64,000 bases of DNA from Gnetum montanum (Eukaryota > Streptophyta > Gnetopsida > Gnetales > Gnetaceae). The position numbers and the translations under genes were made by a program. Numbering within the stretch: the stretch's first letter is position 1; the number at the start of each line of letters is the position of its first letter. The stretch is taken from contig MNCI01005871.1 in the NCBI GenBank assembly GCA_015680685.1, positions 161,752-225,751 on the forward strand. Reading direction: 5' to 3'. Below, in pieces: positions 33,262 through 43,680 of this stretch. The notes beneath the pieces are model-generated. The model was not told where the DNA came from and made no database searches. It saw only the letters and a program-made list of their open reading frames with translations.

Positions 33262-34071
33262 TTATGGGATGCGGTATCGCATGGGCCATGATATTGCATC
33301 CCCCATGATATCGCGTACACGATATCGTAGTGCGTAGCCAAATCTATAAATAAGAGGTGGCTCTCCCTTATTTCCCCATCTAGATCTAGACCCTTAATGA
33401 AACTCTAGCAGTTTTACCTCTCCAGAGATAGAATAATTTCCATGTGCCCGCAGTAGGAGCTCCAAAGTGAAAAGATCTTCATTTGAGCAAATATTGTACT
33501 TGAGCACAAGTTTGTGTACGGAAATAAAGATGAACTTTTGGATAAACCTTGCAGTGCATGGACTAAGCTAAATAGGACTTTAATTACTATTATTTATTAT
33601 TCATCTTTTAAATGCTTCATTAGTTAATTAAATCTTTCTCAACCCTTAACTCCTAGTTAATTGGATTCAGTATGACCGCTTTGAGCATGTGCGTTACGCT
33701 TGGTAATCCCAGCAACGAATAGCCTTTGGTAATCCCAGAAGGTTGCATTGGTTCAAGGTGTGAATGATAAGTGGGACGGATACTGATGCTAGGCATTAGA
33801 ACTTAGTTAGTTAAAGTTAGTTACTTAGTCTCTTCATCGTTTCCCTCATTAGCATAGGCGATAAGAACATAAAAACTATAAAAATCACATACCTCAGACA
33901 TACTTAACCATATAACCATGAAAAATACAAGTAAGTCTAGGAAGACAACAAATGATTAACCTTAAGTGTTCCATAAGGCGTGTAGGCACTTAGTCTGCGG
34001 ATTTCGACCAGATCACGCGTGTAACACTCATATTCGTATGGTTGAGTGTAGGGGTACCTCGGCACTCATCA
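33262..34071 (+). repeat. Ath-B1 5' LTR
   Basis: It is 810 bp. It starts TTATGGGATGCGG (the family start TGATGGG with one change) and ends GGCACTCATCA. U3 has the GATATCGCGTACACGATATCG palindrome-type motif (about 33307-33327) shortly upstream of the TATA box CTATAAATAAGAGGTGG (about 33344). Downstream are the paired TTGGTAATCCCAG words. Confidence 0.92.
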
Positions 34072-34090
34072 TTGGCACCGTTGCTGGGGA
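34072..34090 (+). other. Primer-binding site of Ath-B1 (tRNA-Asp type)
   Basis: TTGGCACCGTTGCTGGGGAC follows the LTR directly. The plant tRNA-Asp 3' end would call for TGGCGCCGTTGCCGGGGA, so two bases differ. Asp priming is typical of Athila-type elements. Confidence 0.85.
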
Positions 34091-34216
34091 CTAAGTTGTT
34101 TGTGCACTAAGTAGAACATAGGAAATCATCCACATCGTTGGGAAGCTTAAATGGACCCTTAAGGTTAAGCAAAAGAAATTTTAAACAACGGTCAATAGGA
34201 CACCAACAAAATAACA

Positions 34217-36110
34217 ATGTCTTCTTCTTCTCATAAAAGAACTTCACCACCTAGGGATCAAACAAGAGACAGTCGACAGTCTAACATACATAACTGCGAA
34301 CCGCCAGTTCCTCAACAGTATCGAGTGGTATATACTCATCCCGATGAGTATATACTCAATTTTACTTTTATCCTCCATCAGGATGAACAACTGTGTTGGC
34401 GTGATTTGCAAGGTAACATAGTGTTACCTCCAGATTGGGCAGTCCCTAACATGCTCCTTCATGCTCTTGCATAAATAGGCATGACGCAGCTATACGCTGA
34501 ATACGTTGCATATGATCATGACACAAGGGATTACCATCCCATAGCGACGCAATGTTTAAGGGACTCGTGGCAGGAGAGCCACCATACATTGTTGAAGGAC
34601 AAAGGGATGCCGCACGTCCTAAGTGAAATTGGAGATGGTGAACCAATTATAATAGGTTCTCCATCAAATTATGTTCCCCCTCCTAACAATGGTGAGGAGG
34701 TGGGGTATCAGAACCTACACTCCATGATTCACAACCTGGGTTCTGATCCCCATGAACACCAAGTGTTCAATGAGGGAACACAAACACATGACAAGGACGG
34801 GCATTTGGATCGTCATCACGATCGGGGTTGTAACCACCGAAGAGAAGGTAAGAAACATCGTCATGGTGATGGTTTCCCTTCTTCTTCCCCTTCATCACAT
34901 CATTCACCCTCTTCTTCCACATCAAGATGTAATCACAAAGAGCACAATGGTGAGAATAAGGGTAAGGATAGGCAAGATGAGAGACCTCAATGAGAGAGTC
35001 AAGAGAGAGGATGAGGGAATTCGAGAGAGTCAAGGCATAGAAGGAAAAGTAGGAAACCATGTAGGCATCATAGACGTCATGAGAGAGATGACCATGAAGA
35101 ACCCCTACTAGCAACGTGGAGTATGTTAGACATTACGGAGGTTGTCAGAATACCTACAAGGCACCAGAAAGATAGTCATATCAAGCGATTAGACATGAAT
35201 AATATCCCATGATTTGAGGGGGGATACAATGCTGATTTGCAGAATCACTTACAGGCATTCCATGATGCTTGTGCCTTGCAAAATCTTGAAAATAAGTGGC
35301 AGAAGTTAAAGTTGTTTCCTAGGACACTCATAAAAGAAGCAGAAAGTTGGTATCGTTCCTTAAAACCAGAAACCATTAGGAGATGAAGTACGATGTTAGA
35401 GTTATTCAATGATAAATACCAAACATACTCCAGAGTGTCCAACTTGCATAAGCAGATCCAAGGATGGAAGCAGGGTAATCACGAACCCTTGGATGCTGCC
35501 ATGAGCCGATATTATGCATTGCTACATTGTTGCCCGGGCCATGGTTACGCACAACGGGATCAACTCTGTCACCTTGTAGATGGGCTAAGACACAAAACTA
35601 GGAGAAACCTTAGAACATATGCCTAAGGGAGATTATCTAAGCTTAGATCCCATGAAGTTCATAGATTGTTGGAGTAAGTAGCTAAAGAAGAAGGGGAGCT
35701 ACAGAAAAGAGAGAGCATGGAAGAATATAACCGCAATATTTCCTTTTGAAAGAAGGGAGTAAGATTCTGTGAGGAAGAGGATGAGTCACCACTTAGGGAG
35801 TTGGTGAATAGAAAAACCTTGTTGCTTCAAAAGTTAACAATGGAAGTGTTAGCTAAGGCAGATGAAATATGGAGCTCCTTAGATAGTAAAATTGAAACTA
35901 TCCTAAAAATCGTAGAGGAGTCTAAGGAGGAATGAAGTAGTGCCCATGATAAGAAAAAGTGAAGAGATTCATACCATGCACATAACAAGGGTAAGGGAAA
36001 AATGACTATCGTAGATGAGGTTGTGGATTCGGATATAGACAATGACGGTGGATGTGAGATTTGCTAGTATGACCATCCTAAGGGATGCTGTCCAATAATC
36101 TCACATCTGC
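34217..36110 (+). pseudogene. Gag of Ath-B1
   Basis: It starts MSSSSHKRTSPPRDQTRDSR at 34217. An N-terminal part (QQYRVVYTHPDEY, FTFILHQDEQLCWRDLQGNI) precedes a histidine/serine/arginine-rich linker and the capsid core at about 35215-35640 (HLQAFHDACALQNLENKWQK, ESWYRSLKPETIRR, LFNDKYQTYSRVSNLHKQIQ). The frame ends with a cysteine/histidine motif (GGCEIC-YDHPKGCC, about 36050). Stops at about 34472, 34991, 35211 and 35383 and frame changes break it. Ath-B2 has the same protein. Confidence 0.85.
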
Positions 36111-36439
36111 AAGAGTCTGGGGTGTATGCACTCAACCTAAGACTTAATAAACGACAGGCACCCCAAAGGTTACCTTATCCCCTAGGTAACCCAAGACAGT
36201 TCCACCAACCATTAGCATATTATCCAAGTGGAACTTTGCCACAACCTATCGGGCAACACTAGCAGTGGCAACACCCACAGTCATGGGGGATGCCACCGCC
36301 TAGACAACAATACCCTTACTGGCAACCAGACCCATATGGCTACTACGTGTAGTAGCCGATTTTTCCAAGTGACTCTATGTGTTACGCAACCCCACAATGG
36401 CACTACCAAGTTCGGTAGTATTTTAGGACTCATTTTCCT

Positions 36440-37500
36440 ATGGGAGACGCACCATGTACATACCATCCTCTAAATCCATCCACCACTGTTATGCCAGTAG
36501 CTCCACCACCAATTGCTCCAACAAGGCCAAGGGGATTTCCACCTCAACCGCAACAACCCAACTTCACGAGGGCTTCAAATCCTCAATTCTCAGTTGGTTC
36601 TGATAATCTTATGCCAAAAAGATCTTTCATTAGAACCAACAATCCAACTAAGCCGTCACCCTCACAAGCGGTTGAACATTTAAACACCTTCGTACCAAAC
36701 AAAGTTTCGGGACCTTCTTCAATCCAAAATTCAAGGTCAACGCACACGGTTATGTTAACACATACTATCATAGACTGGATCAAGGTGGGCCACCTTCCCA
36801 AGAAATTCTCTGACCCTGGAAGTCCCCTAGTTTATCTCCAAGTCACTAGAAATGAACCCTGTAAAGCTCTTCTGGACTCAGGTTCTGGAGTCAACCTAAT
36901 ATTGCAGGAGATGTACAAATCCTAGAACCTACCTCCATAAAGGAAGAGTAATATTCGACTTGAGCTGGCCGATGAGTCCATCACTGTCCCCTGGGGACTG
37001 GTGGAGGACATTGTTACCACTGTTTGTGGGTGGTCGTATCCAGTAGATTTCCTAGTGATCTAAGTAACTAATAGTAAGGGGAACTTCCCAGTGATAATGG
37101 GAAGAGCGTGGCTAAGTACGATAGATTCACTCCTAGGAATCCACGATATTTCTTTGGAAATATCTATGAAAAACACTTTTGAAAAGATTGAGAGGAAGAA
37201 AGTTCCATGCATCGCATATAGTGACACTGGGTGCCATTACGTACAAAAATCATGGGTTATGTGAAGTTTAGCATTGCCTACATGCAATCAGTGTGCACAA
37301 GAAGTTAATATTCAAAGGTGCCTGTATGCAGTAGCCACACGACAAGAGGACACCCTATGGCTGATGGCTGATCAAGAGAGTGACTCAATAACATGCATGG
37401 AATTAACTGAGGGAATAACTAGTGCTTATATTAGAAGCACAGATGCACTTGAGCAAGTCCGTTTCCAACTCCCCAACCTTAGCCTCAAAAAAATCAACTA
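36440..37500 (+). pseudogene. Protease region and linker of Ath-B1
   Basis: After a proline-rich part, the frame reads HTVMLTHTIIDWIKVGHL, GSPLVYLQVTRNEPCK, then the active site ALLDSGSGVNLI. After a stop it continues with IRLELADESITVPWGLVEDI, VCGWSYPVDFLVI and NFPVIMGRAWLSTID. D-S-G is intact. A linker with C-x2-C (TCNQCAQEVNIQRC) leads to RT; it has no RNase H-like motif, unlike Gyp-A1. Confidence 0.85.
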
Positions 37501-38270
37501 GGGGAAGTTGGAGATTCCTAAGAAATTTAAACAAGAGCCCCTCGATCTGAAACCATTGCCCACTGGTCTAGAGTATATGACTCTTGAAAATGGAAAACTG
37601 GTAATTATCAAAGCAAAACTTGTCCCCAAGTAAGAAGAAAGCCTTTGCCTGGTCATATCCCAAGCTAATCGGAATAGACCATAGGATATTCCAGCATAGG
37701 ATTTACATGGACCCCTCCATTAGGCCTCGAAAACAACCACAGAGGCGATTGAACCCGAAATTGAAACAAGTAGTAAAAGAAGAGATAGAACAGCTCCTCA
37801 AGGCTGGGTTCATATATCCCATTGTTGATAGTGAATGGGTTAGTCCTCTAGTAATCGTGCCTAAGAAGGGAGGAAAATGGAGGGTATGTATAGATTTTAG
37901 GTTACTGAGCATGGCAACATTCAAAGATCATTTTCTGTTGCCATTCATTGACCAAGTCTTGGACACTATAGCGGGGCATCACTACTATAGATTTCTAGAT
38001 GGGTATAGTGGATATAATCAAATACAAATAGCACCAGAAGATCAAGCGAAAACAATGTTCACTAGTCCCTGGGGAACATTTGCATATAAACAAATGCCGT
38101 TTGGCTTGTGTAATGCCCGTGCCACGTTTCAATGTTTAGTCCTAAGCATATTTCAACAACAGGTAGGGAACAGAGTGGAAGTCTTTATGCACGACTTCTC
38201 CACTTATGGGAAAAGCTTTGATCAAGCTTTAGACCAATTAGAGAAAGTGCTAAAATGATGTGAAACCAAC
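37501..38270 (+). pseudogene. Reverse transcriptase of Ath-B1
   Basis: The 212-codon open stretch contains AFAWSYPKLIGIDHRIFQHR, SEWVSPLVIVPKKGGKWRVC, IDFRLLSMATFKDHFLLPFI, FLDGYSGYNQIQIAPEDQAK, FGLCNARATFQ and VEVFMHDFSTYGKSF. The catalytic M/V-D-D of this lineage (FMDDF) reads FMHDF, so one metal ligand is replaced by histidine. A TGA at 38256 precedes the thumb part (HKISQ…[15 protein letters not shown]). Confidence 0.92.
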
Positions 38271-38549
38271 TTGAAGCTCAACTGGTAGAAAAGCCACTTG
38301 ATGGTTCAAGAGGGCGTAGTACTAGGGCATAAGATTTCACAATAAGGAATAAAGGTAGACCCGGAAAAGGTTAAAGTCATCAAAGGAATCACCCGACAAC
38401 CAGAAACTGTCAAAGACATTCGATCATTCCTTGGACACACTAGCTACTATAGGAGATTCATTAAGAACTTTTCCAAAATTGCCAAACCATTGGTAGAATT
38501 AACAAAGAAGGATGCACCATTCGAATGCACCAGGGAATGTGAACGAGCG

Positions 38550-39000
38550 TTCGAAACTCTAAAAAAAAAGGCTTGTGGAAACTCCCATTCTACAAGCCCC
38601 TGACTGGTCCAGAACATTCCATATAATGACTGACGCATCTAATTATGCCTTAGGAGCTATACTGACACAGTTAGATGAACAAAAATGCCCTTATTACATC
38701 CACTATGCAAGTAAGAGTATCACTGGTGCACAACTCAACTACACAACTACAGAAAAGGAATTAATGGTTGTAGTGTTTGCATCGGACAAATTTAGGCACT
38801 ATGTATTAGGCTAAAAAGTATAAATTCATATGGATCATAGCACAATTAGGTTCCTCATGAACAAGCCAATGGTTAGCCTGTGTATTATACGTTGGTTGGT
38901 AATCCTTCAGGTGTTCGATTTAACAATAGTAGACCGAAAAGACATTGAGAATGTAGTCGTAGATCACTTATCTTGGTTGCACTGGGACAACAAAGAGGAC
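38550..39000 (+). pseudogene. RNase H of Ath-B1
   Basis: It follows [20 protein letters not shown]. It reads TFHIMTDASNYALGAILTQL, HYASKSITGAQLNYTTTEKE, VFASDKFRHYVLG and, after stops, HMDHSTIRFLMNKP. D in TDAS, E in TEKE and D in HMDH are visible. Stops at about 38812 and 38821 interrupt it. Confidence 0.88.
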
Positions 39001-39239
39001 GAATATGCCGTATTTGATCATTTTCCTGATGAAACCCTCTTTGCTGGTGTAGTGAATAACCAACCCATGGGCACGAATTGGTATAGCAGCATTCTCACTT
39101 ATCTCCTTTCCCAACAAACACCACAGGGGTTGGACTTTAGGAAGAAGTAATAGTTTCTTTACAAAACCAAGTACTTCATGGAAATTAGAGGATAACTTTA
39201 CAAAGTCTATCTTGATGGCTTGGTTCGATGGTGTGTACC

Positions 39240-40362
39240 CAATGTGGACCAACTAAGAGTTCTCCAGGATGCTCAAGAGGGCCCTTGTGGGCATCACTGT
39301 GCAGGGAGATGAATGACTATCAAGATCCTGCTTGCAGGATATTACTGGCCAACACTATTTTGGGACGCCTATCATTTTGTCCAATCCTGTGAGCACTGTC
39401 AACGTGATGGTGGAATGACTGCTAGAATGGAGGGTCTGCAACAATAGATTCAACCTTTGGAACCCTTCAACATCTGGGGAATAGACTTTATGGGGCCCAT
39501 TACACCAATGTCCAATGGGAAAGCATATATCATTATTGCTATTGACTATCTAACAAAATGGGCTGAAGCAGCTGCTGTAACGGACTGCACATCATCTACA
39601 GCTACACGATTTTTACAACAACAAGTCGTTAATAGGTTTGGTGTGCTGCGTGCACTCATCTTGGATAACAGAATGCATTTCACGGGTGAAACCTTTCGAA
39701 AATTGATGCAACGCTTAGGGGTTGAACATAAATTGACTACACCTTATCACCCCCAAGCTAATGGCCCAACCGAGGTCACTAATCGAGAGATCACTAGAAT
39801 ACTAACAAGAATAATTAGCAAGTATAGGCGAGATTGGAGCACTAAACTGAATGATGCTCTTTGGGCATACAGCTCCACTTGGAAACTCCCTACAGGCTAC
39901 TCCCCCTATGAGTTAGTGTATAGGAAACTCCCAAAGCTTCCAATTCAAACCGAGCTTCGTACACTGTCCATGGCATGTGACCTCCAGCTTGACCTTAATT
40001 TAGCACAAAAACAAAGATTGGAAACTTTAAACATGCTAGACGAGAATCGATTGGTTGCCCTGTCATCAAATGAGTTGCAGAAGGCACATAACAAGCAACG
40101 TCATGACTTAAGAATTCGAAAGGTTAAGTACTAGCCAGGAGGTAAGGTCCTTTATTGGAACCCCACGCATGTACCACAACACACGAAATTCCAAACATTG
40201 TGGGAAGGACCTTACATTATTCACACAACCTTTCCCTCAGGAGCCATAACAATATACAAGCCTGAAAGCCCTGATAAGAGATTACTGGTCAATGTGCAAC
40301 AAACAAAACCCTTCCATGAACCAAGAATAGCCAATGCAAATTACACCTGTGATAATGGATGA
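39240..40362 (+). pseudogene. Integrase of Ath-B1
   Basis: The zinc-binding region has GPCGHHCAGR … ILLAGYYWPTLFWDAYHFVQ and SCEHCQ. The core reads WGIDFMGPITPMSNGKAYII, AIDYLTKWAEAAAV, FGVLRALILDNRMHFTGETF and YHPQANGPTEVTNREITRIL, so the D-D-E triad (IDFMG, LILDN, PTEV) is present. The C-terminal part has WEGPYIIHTTFPSGAI and ends KPFHEPRIANANYTCDNG, stop 40360. Stops around 39310, 39447 and 40132 make it inactive as read. 39457-40134 is one open frame of 225 codons. Confidence 0.92.
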
Positions 40363-42305
40363 CCTTGCTTGTTATTTCGGATCTCTCCCTTTCAATTCAG
40401 TCATGGGGGAGATGGCCACCTATGCTGAACATTCGGGGCCTTTAGTTCTTTTTAGTTTTTGTTTTACATATTTTTTGTTTTACAAATTTCTTTAACTTTT
40501 CTTGTTTTTGTTTTACAACATCGTTATACTTTTTTATTTCCTTGTGTGTGTGTGTGTTATCAATCTTGTTAAGTTTGTCATTTAATAAGTGCTCTAAAGA
40601 TGGTATGAATTGTTTCCTATTGGTTGCTAATGTTTAGTTTTTACCTTTAAGTTATGATGTTGATACTAAGGTATGTTTCTTTTGATATAGCAGGCAATGA
40701 GTCCACATCATCCACGCATCCATAAATTTCTATTATTTCTCTTGGCTTGGAACTGTAGAGTCCCTTTCTTCAAAATAATAAGAACTATCAACGAATCGGT
40801 GATTGGGCATTTCTCAAACTACGAAAGGACTCAAGGATAGAAAAGGGTGTGGCTTCAAGGGAACTTGATGCATTCATGTTGGCCATTCTCTTAGGTGCTT
40901 GGATGTTTTCTTCTTGGATTTTATTACCTTTTCAACGTGACCAAATTATCGGTAAGCTGAGCAAATAAAAATAATAAGTCTTTGCATGGTGTGGTTCTGA
41001 CGCAAAAACATAAAAAAAAGAGAGAAAAGTGAGAATTCAAAGCACACCCCTTAGACAAAATAATCATCAGGGCTACAAGCACTGGTTATAGAACTAAAAT
41101 AAACATGTTCCCTCTAACTAAGGCCCTTCTCGCTTCCTATTTTCCCCTTCTTCATTTTGTCGGAATGGTGGGGGCTCTTGGGGGAGGCATTCTTGTTACT
41201 CAAGTGGATGGATGGGCCGAATGCATTAATGTGAAGTCACTGAATGTGGTTTGTTTGAGGCTGGACTTGAAATGGGATCTACTAAGTCACATTAATCATT
41301 AAACACACAAGGTGTTGTACATCACCTTGTTCTTGAGACTCCATTCCATTCTCTCCTTTCCATCATTCTTCCTCCATTGTTCACCTCATTGCCGGTTGTA
41401 TCATTAGTGTATATTTTGGTTGATGCATTGTTTTCTTTTTGGTAAATTCTTACGGTTAAGACTTTAACTCTTGTTCCAAATGACATTCCCGAGCCTACAG
41501 ACTCTTTGAATGTGGGGTTGTCAGGGTATTAAAGGCATGAGCCTGCTTTGAGGAGGACCCATTGACATTCCTATTTGGTGCATCCGTTAATTTCTTTCCC
41601 TTAACATTGTTGTAATCAGTTCTTATTTGTTCATTTCCATCTTGACATCCATTTCATCGACGTTATAGTTGTCTCTTTTTCCCCATCTTCATTGTTCCTT
41701 TTCTTTTTGTCCATTCTTTCGCTACCAGAGGTTCACTCTTAGTCATGGGGGTCCTGGTCCAATTTTTTTCAATTTTCTCCTAGCCCCTACACCTTCGGTA
41801 GTCACCAATCTTATATCTCCAGATCTGTATCAGCCATGTCAAAACTCAGCCAATGGACCTTACATTGAAGCAAGGTATCAATTGTATTATGATTCATTTA
41901 CCCTTGCTAATATAAGACTATGTTTTATGTGCAGATGACAATCATGCAATAATGGATTGGATATGGAGGGAACACTTGGAATGGATCGGTGCTAAAGCAG
42001 CTATGCAAGGAGCAAGATCGATGGCGTGCTTATGGATAGACAACAAAAGGCACAATCTTGGCGTTGGCAGCAGCAGACTTCTTCTTTCTTCTCTCTTCTC
42101 TCTTAGTTGCCAATTAAGGCCTGATGTCAAATGTATAAAGTGTTCACTCTTGTTGTTGTGAACACCAATTTTGTCTTGTTCTGTAATGATGATTCATTCA
42201 CATGTCATCCCATTCACCATTAGTTCCATTCAAGTCAATAATCCCATACCTTCTAAATATTTTGTAAGGAACTTGAGGACGAGTTTTTATTTAGTCATGG
42301 GGGTA
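40363..42305 (+). other. Post-pol region of Ath-B1 (env-like position) with polypurine tract
   Basis: About 1.9 kb lies between integrase and the 3' LTR. Three stretches look coding and recur in Ath-B2: KNYQRIGDWAFLKLRKDS-like sequence (about 40780), MFPLTKALLASYFPLL with a glycine-rich hydrophobic part VGMVGALGGGILVTQVDG (41105-41302), and WIWREHLEWIGAKAAMQG with LWIDNKRHNLG (41952-42070). Athila elements often carry an env-like frame here, but I see no signal peptide or cleavage motif that proves this role. The tract GTCATGGGGGTA precedes the LTR. Confidence 0.65.
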
Positions 42306-42888
42306 TGATGGAACACAATATCGCATGGGCCGCGATATTGCGTACGCAATATCATGTCTTCCCCTGCGATATCGTAGCACGTCACCAAATCTATAAATAA
42401 GAGGCGGCTCTCCCTTGTTTCTCCATCTAGATCTAGACCCTTAGTGAAACTCTGGCAGTTTTACCTTTCCAGAGATAGAATAATTTCCATGTGCCCATAG
42501 TAGGAGCTCCAAAGTGAACGGATCTTTGTTCGAGCAAATATTGTACCTGAGCACAAGTTTGTGTACGAAAATAAAGATGAACTTCTTGGATAAACCTTGC
42601 AGTGCATGGACTAAGCTAAATAGGACTTTAATTACTGTTATTTATTGTTCATTATTTAAATTCTTTATTAGTTNGCAATAAAAACATAAAAGCTATAAAA
42701 ATCACATACCTCAGATTTACTTAACCATACAACCGTGACAAATACAAGTAAGTCTAGGAAGACAATGAATGATTAACCTTAAGTGTTCTATAAGGCGTGT
42801 AGGCACTTAGTCTGTGAAGTTCGACCAGATCACGCGTGTAACGCTCATATTCATATGGTTGAGTGTAGGGGTACCTCGCCACTCATCA
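42306..42888 (+). repeat. Ath-B1 3' LTR, shortened at an N
   Basis: It starts TGATGGAACACAATATCGC and ends GCCACTCATCA. At 583 bp it is 227 bp shorter than the 5' LTR. The missing part corresponds to about 33626-33857 and lies exactly at the single N at 42674. Confidence 0.9.
42674..42674. other. Single N at a missing LTR segment
   Basis: The base before matches 33625 and the base after matches about 33858 of the 5' LTR, so about 232 bp present there are absent here. See also 26214 and 49585. Confidence 0.85.
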
Positions 42889-43680
42889 GAAAAGAAAAGA
42901 GAAGTAAGAAGTGAGATAGGGCCTTAGTTAGAGGGAACCTTTAAACATGGGTAACATGTCTTTCTAGTTCTATAACCAATGCTTGTAGCTTGTTTATTTT
43001 GTCTAAGGGATGTGCTTTGAATTCCCATCATGTTTTTATTTTTTTTGATGAGAACCACACCATGCAAAGACTTATTCAACTTCCTCTATTGGTTGACATG
43101 GAATGGTAAGAAATCTATGAAAACACACATGCACCCAAGTAAGTAGAAAGGCATAAAGAGTATTGAATTCCCTTGAAGTCACACCTAGTTCAAACATTTG
43201 AATCCTTTCCAAATCTGGAAACTACCAAAGTCACAAATTCGTGATAGTTTTATTAATGAAAAATGGACTACAAATTTCCAGAACAAGGAAAACCATAGAG
43301 TTTGTGGATGGATAGATGTTATGAAATCATTACCTATTGCATGAAAAGAAACCATGTCCTGATTATTAGTAATAAAATTCAAGGCTAGAATTCGGATACC
43401 AATAATCAAATAACATACCACCATGAAGTAATGAATTACCATTGTGCTTGGCACTTATTAATAACAAGTTAGAAAAATAGACCAGAATAAAAAAAATATA
43501 AAAGAAAGTGTAAAATATTCAAGAAATAGCAAATGTACTAACAATTGTGTAAAACAAAAATTAGAAAAGATTAATAACATGAAAATAAGAAGATGTAAAA
43601 TAAAGAATGTGTAAAACAAAAGGTTGTAAAACAAAAATGTGTAAAACAAAAACATGTAAAACAAAAAGGGTGAAAAACTA
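42889..43680 (-). other. Ath-C1 post-pol region, middle piece
   Basis: On the minus strand it aligns with 40480-41140 of Ath-B1, for example TTTGCATGGTGTGGTTCTCA and GGTTCCCTCTAACTAAGGCC. It stops at the Ath-B1 insertion (42888) and resumes at 33261. The frame 43458-43664 is A/T low-complexity. Confidence 0.75.

Larger units (their letters stand above)
33262..42888 (+). mobile_element. Ath-B1: full-length Athila-like Ty3/gypsy element
   Basis: A 9.6-kb element has both LTRs, a primer-binding site matching tRNA-Asp, gag, protease, RT, RNase H, integrase and a 1.9-kb post-pol region. It is flanked by GATAA (33257-33261) and GAAAA (42889-42893), a 5-bp duplication with one change. It inserted into the post-pol region of Ath-C1. 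The LTR sequence, Asp primer site, FM-D-F type RT and long region after integrase all fit the Athila lineage. In-frame stops occur in gag, protease, RT and integrase, so it is inactive. Confidence 0.92.

Noticed and set aside
34767-35114. 115-codon minus-strand frame inside Ath-B1 (also 48626-48967 in Ath-B2)
   Set aside because: It is antisense to the His/Ser/Arg-rich gag linker in both elements and is explained by that composition.
36090-40360. Possible endogenous pararetrovirus because protease-RT-RNase H blocks are present
   Set aside because: Two LTRs, an Asp-type primer site, a polypurine tract, target duplications and an integrase show an LTR retrotransposon; no movement-protein motif is seen.
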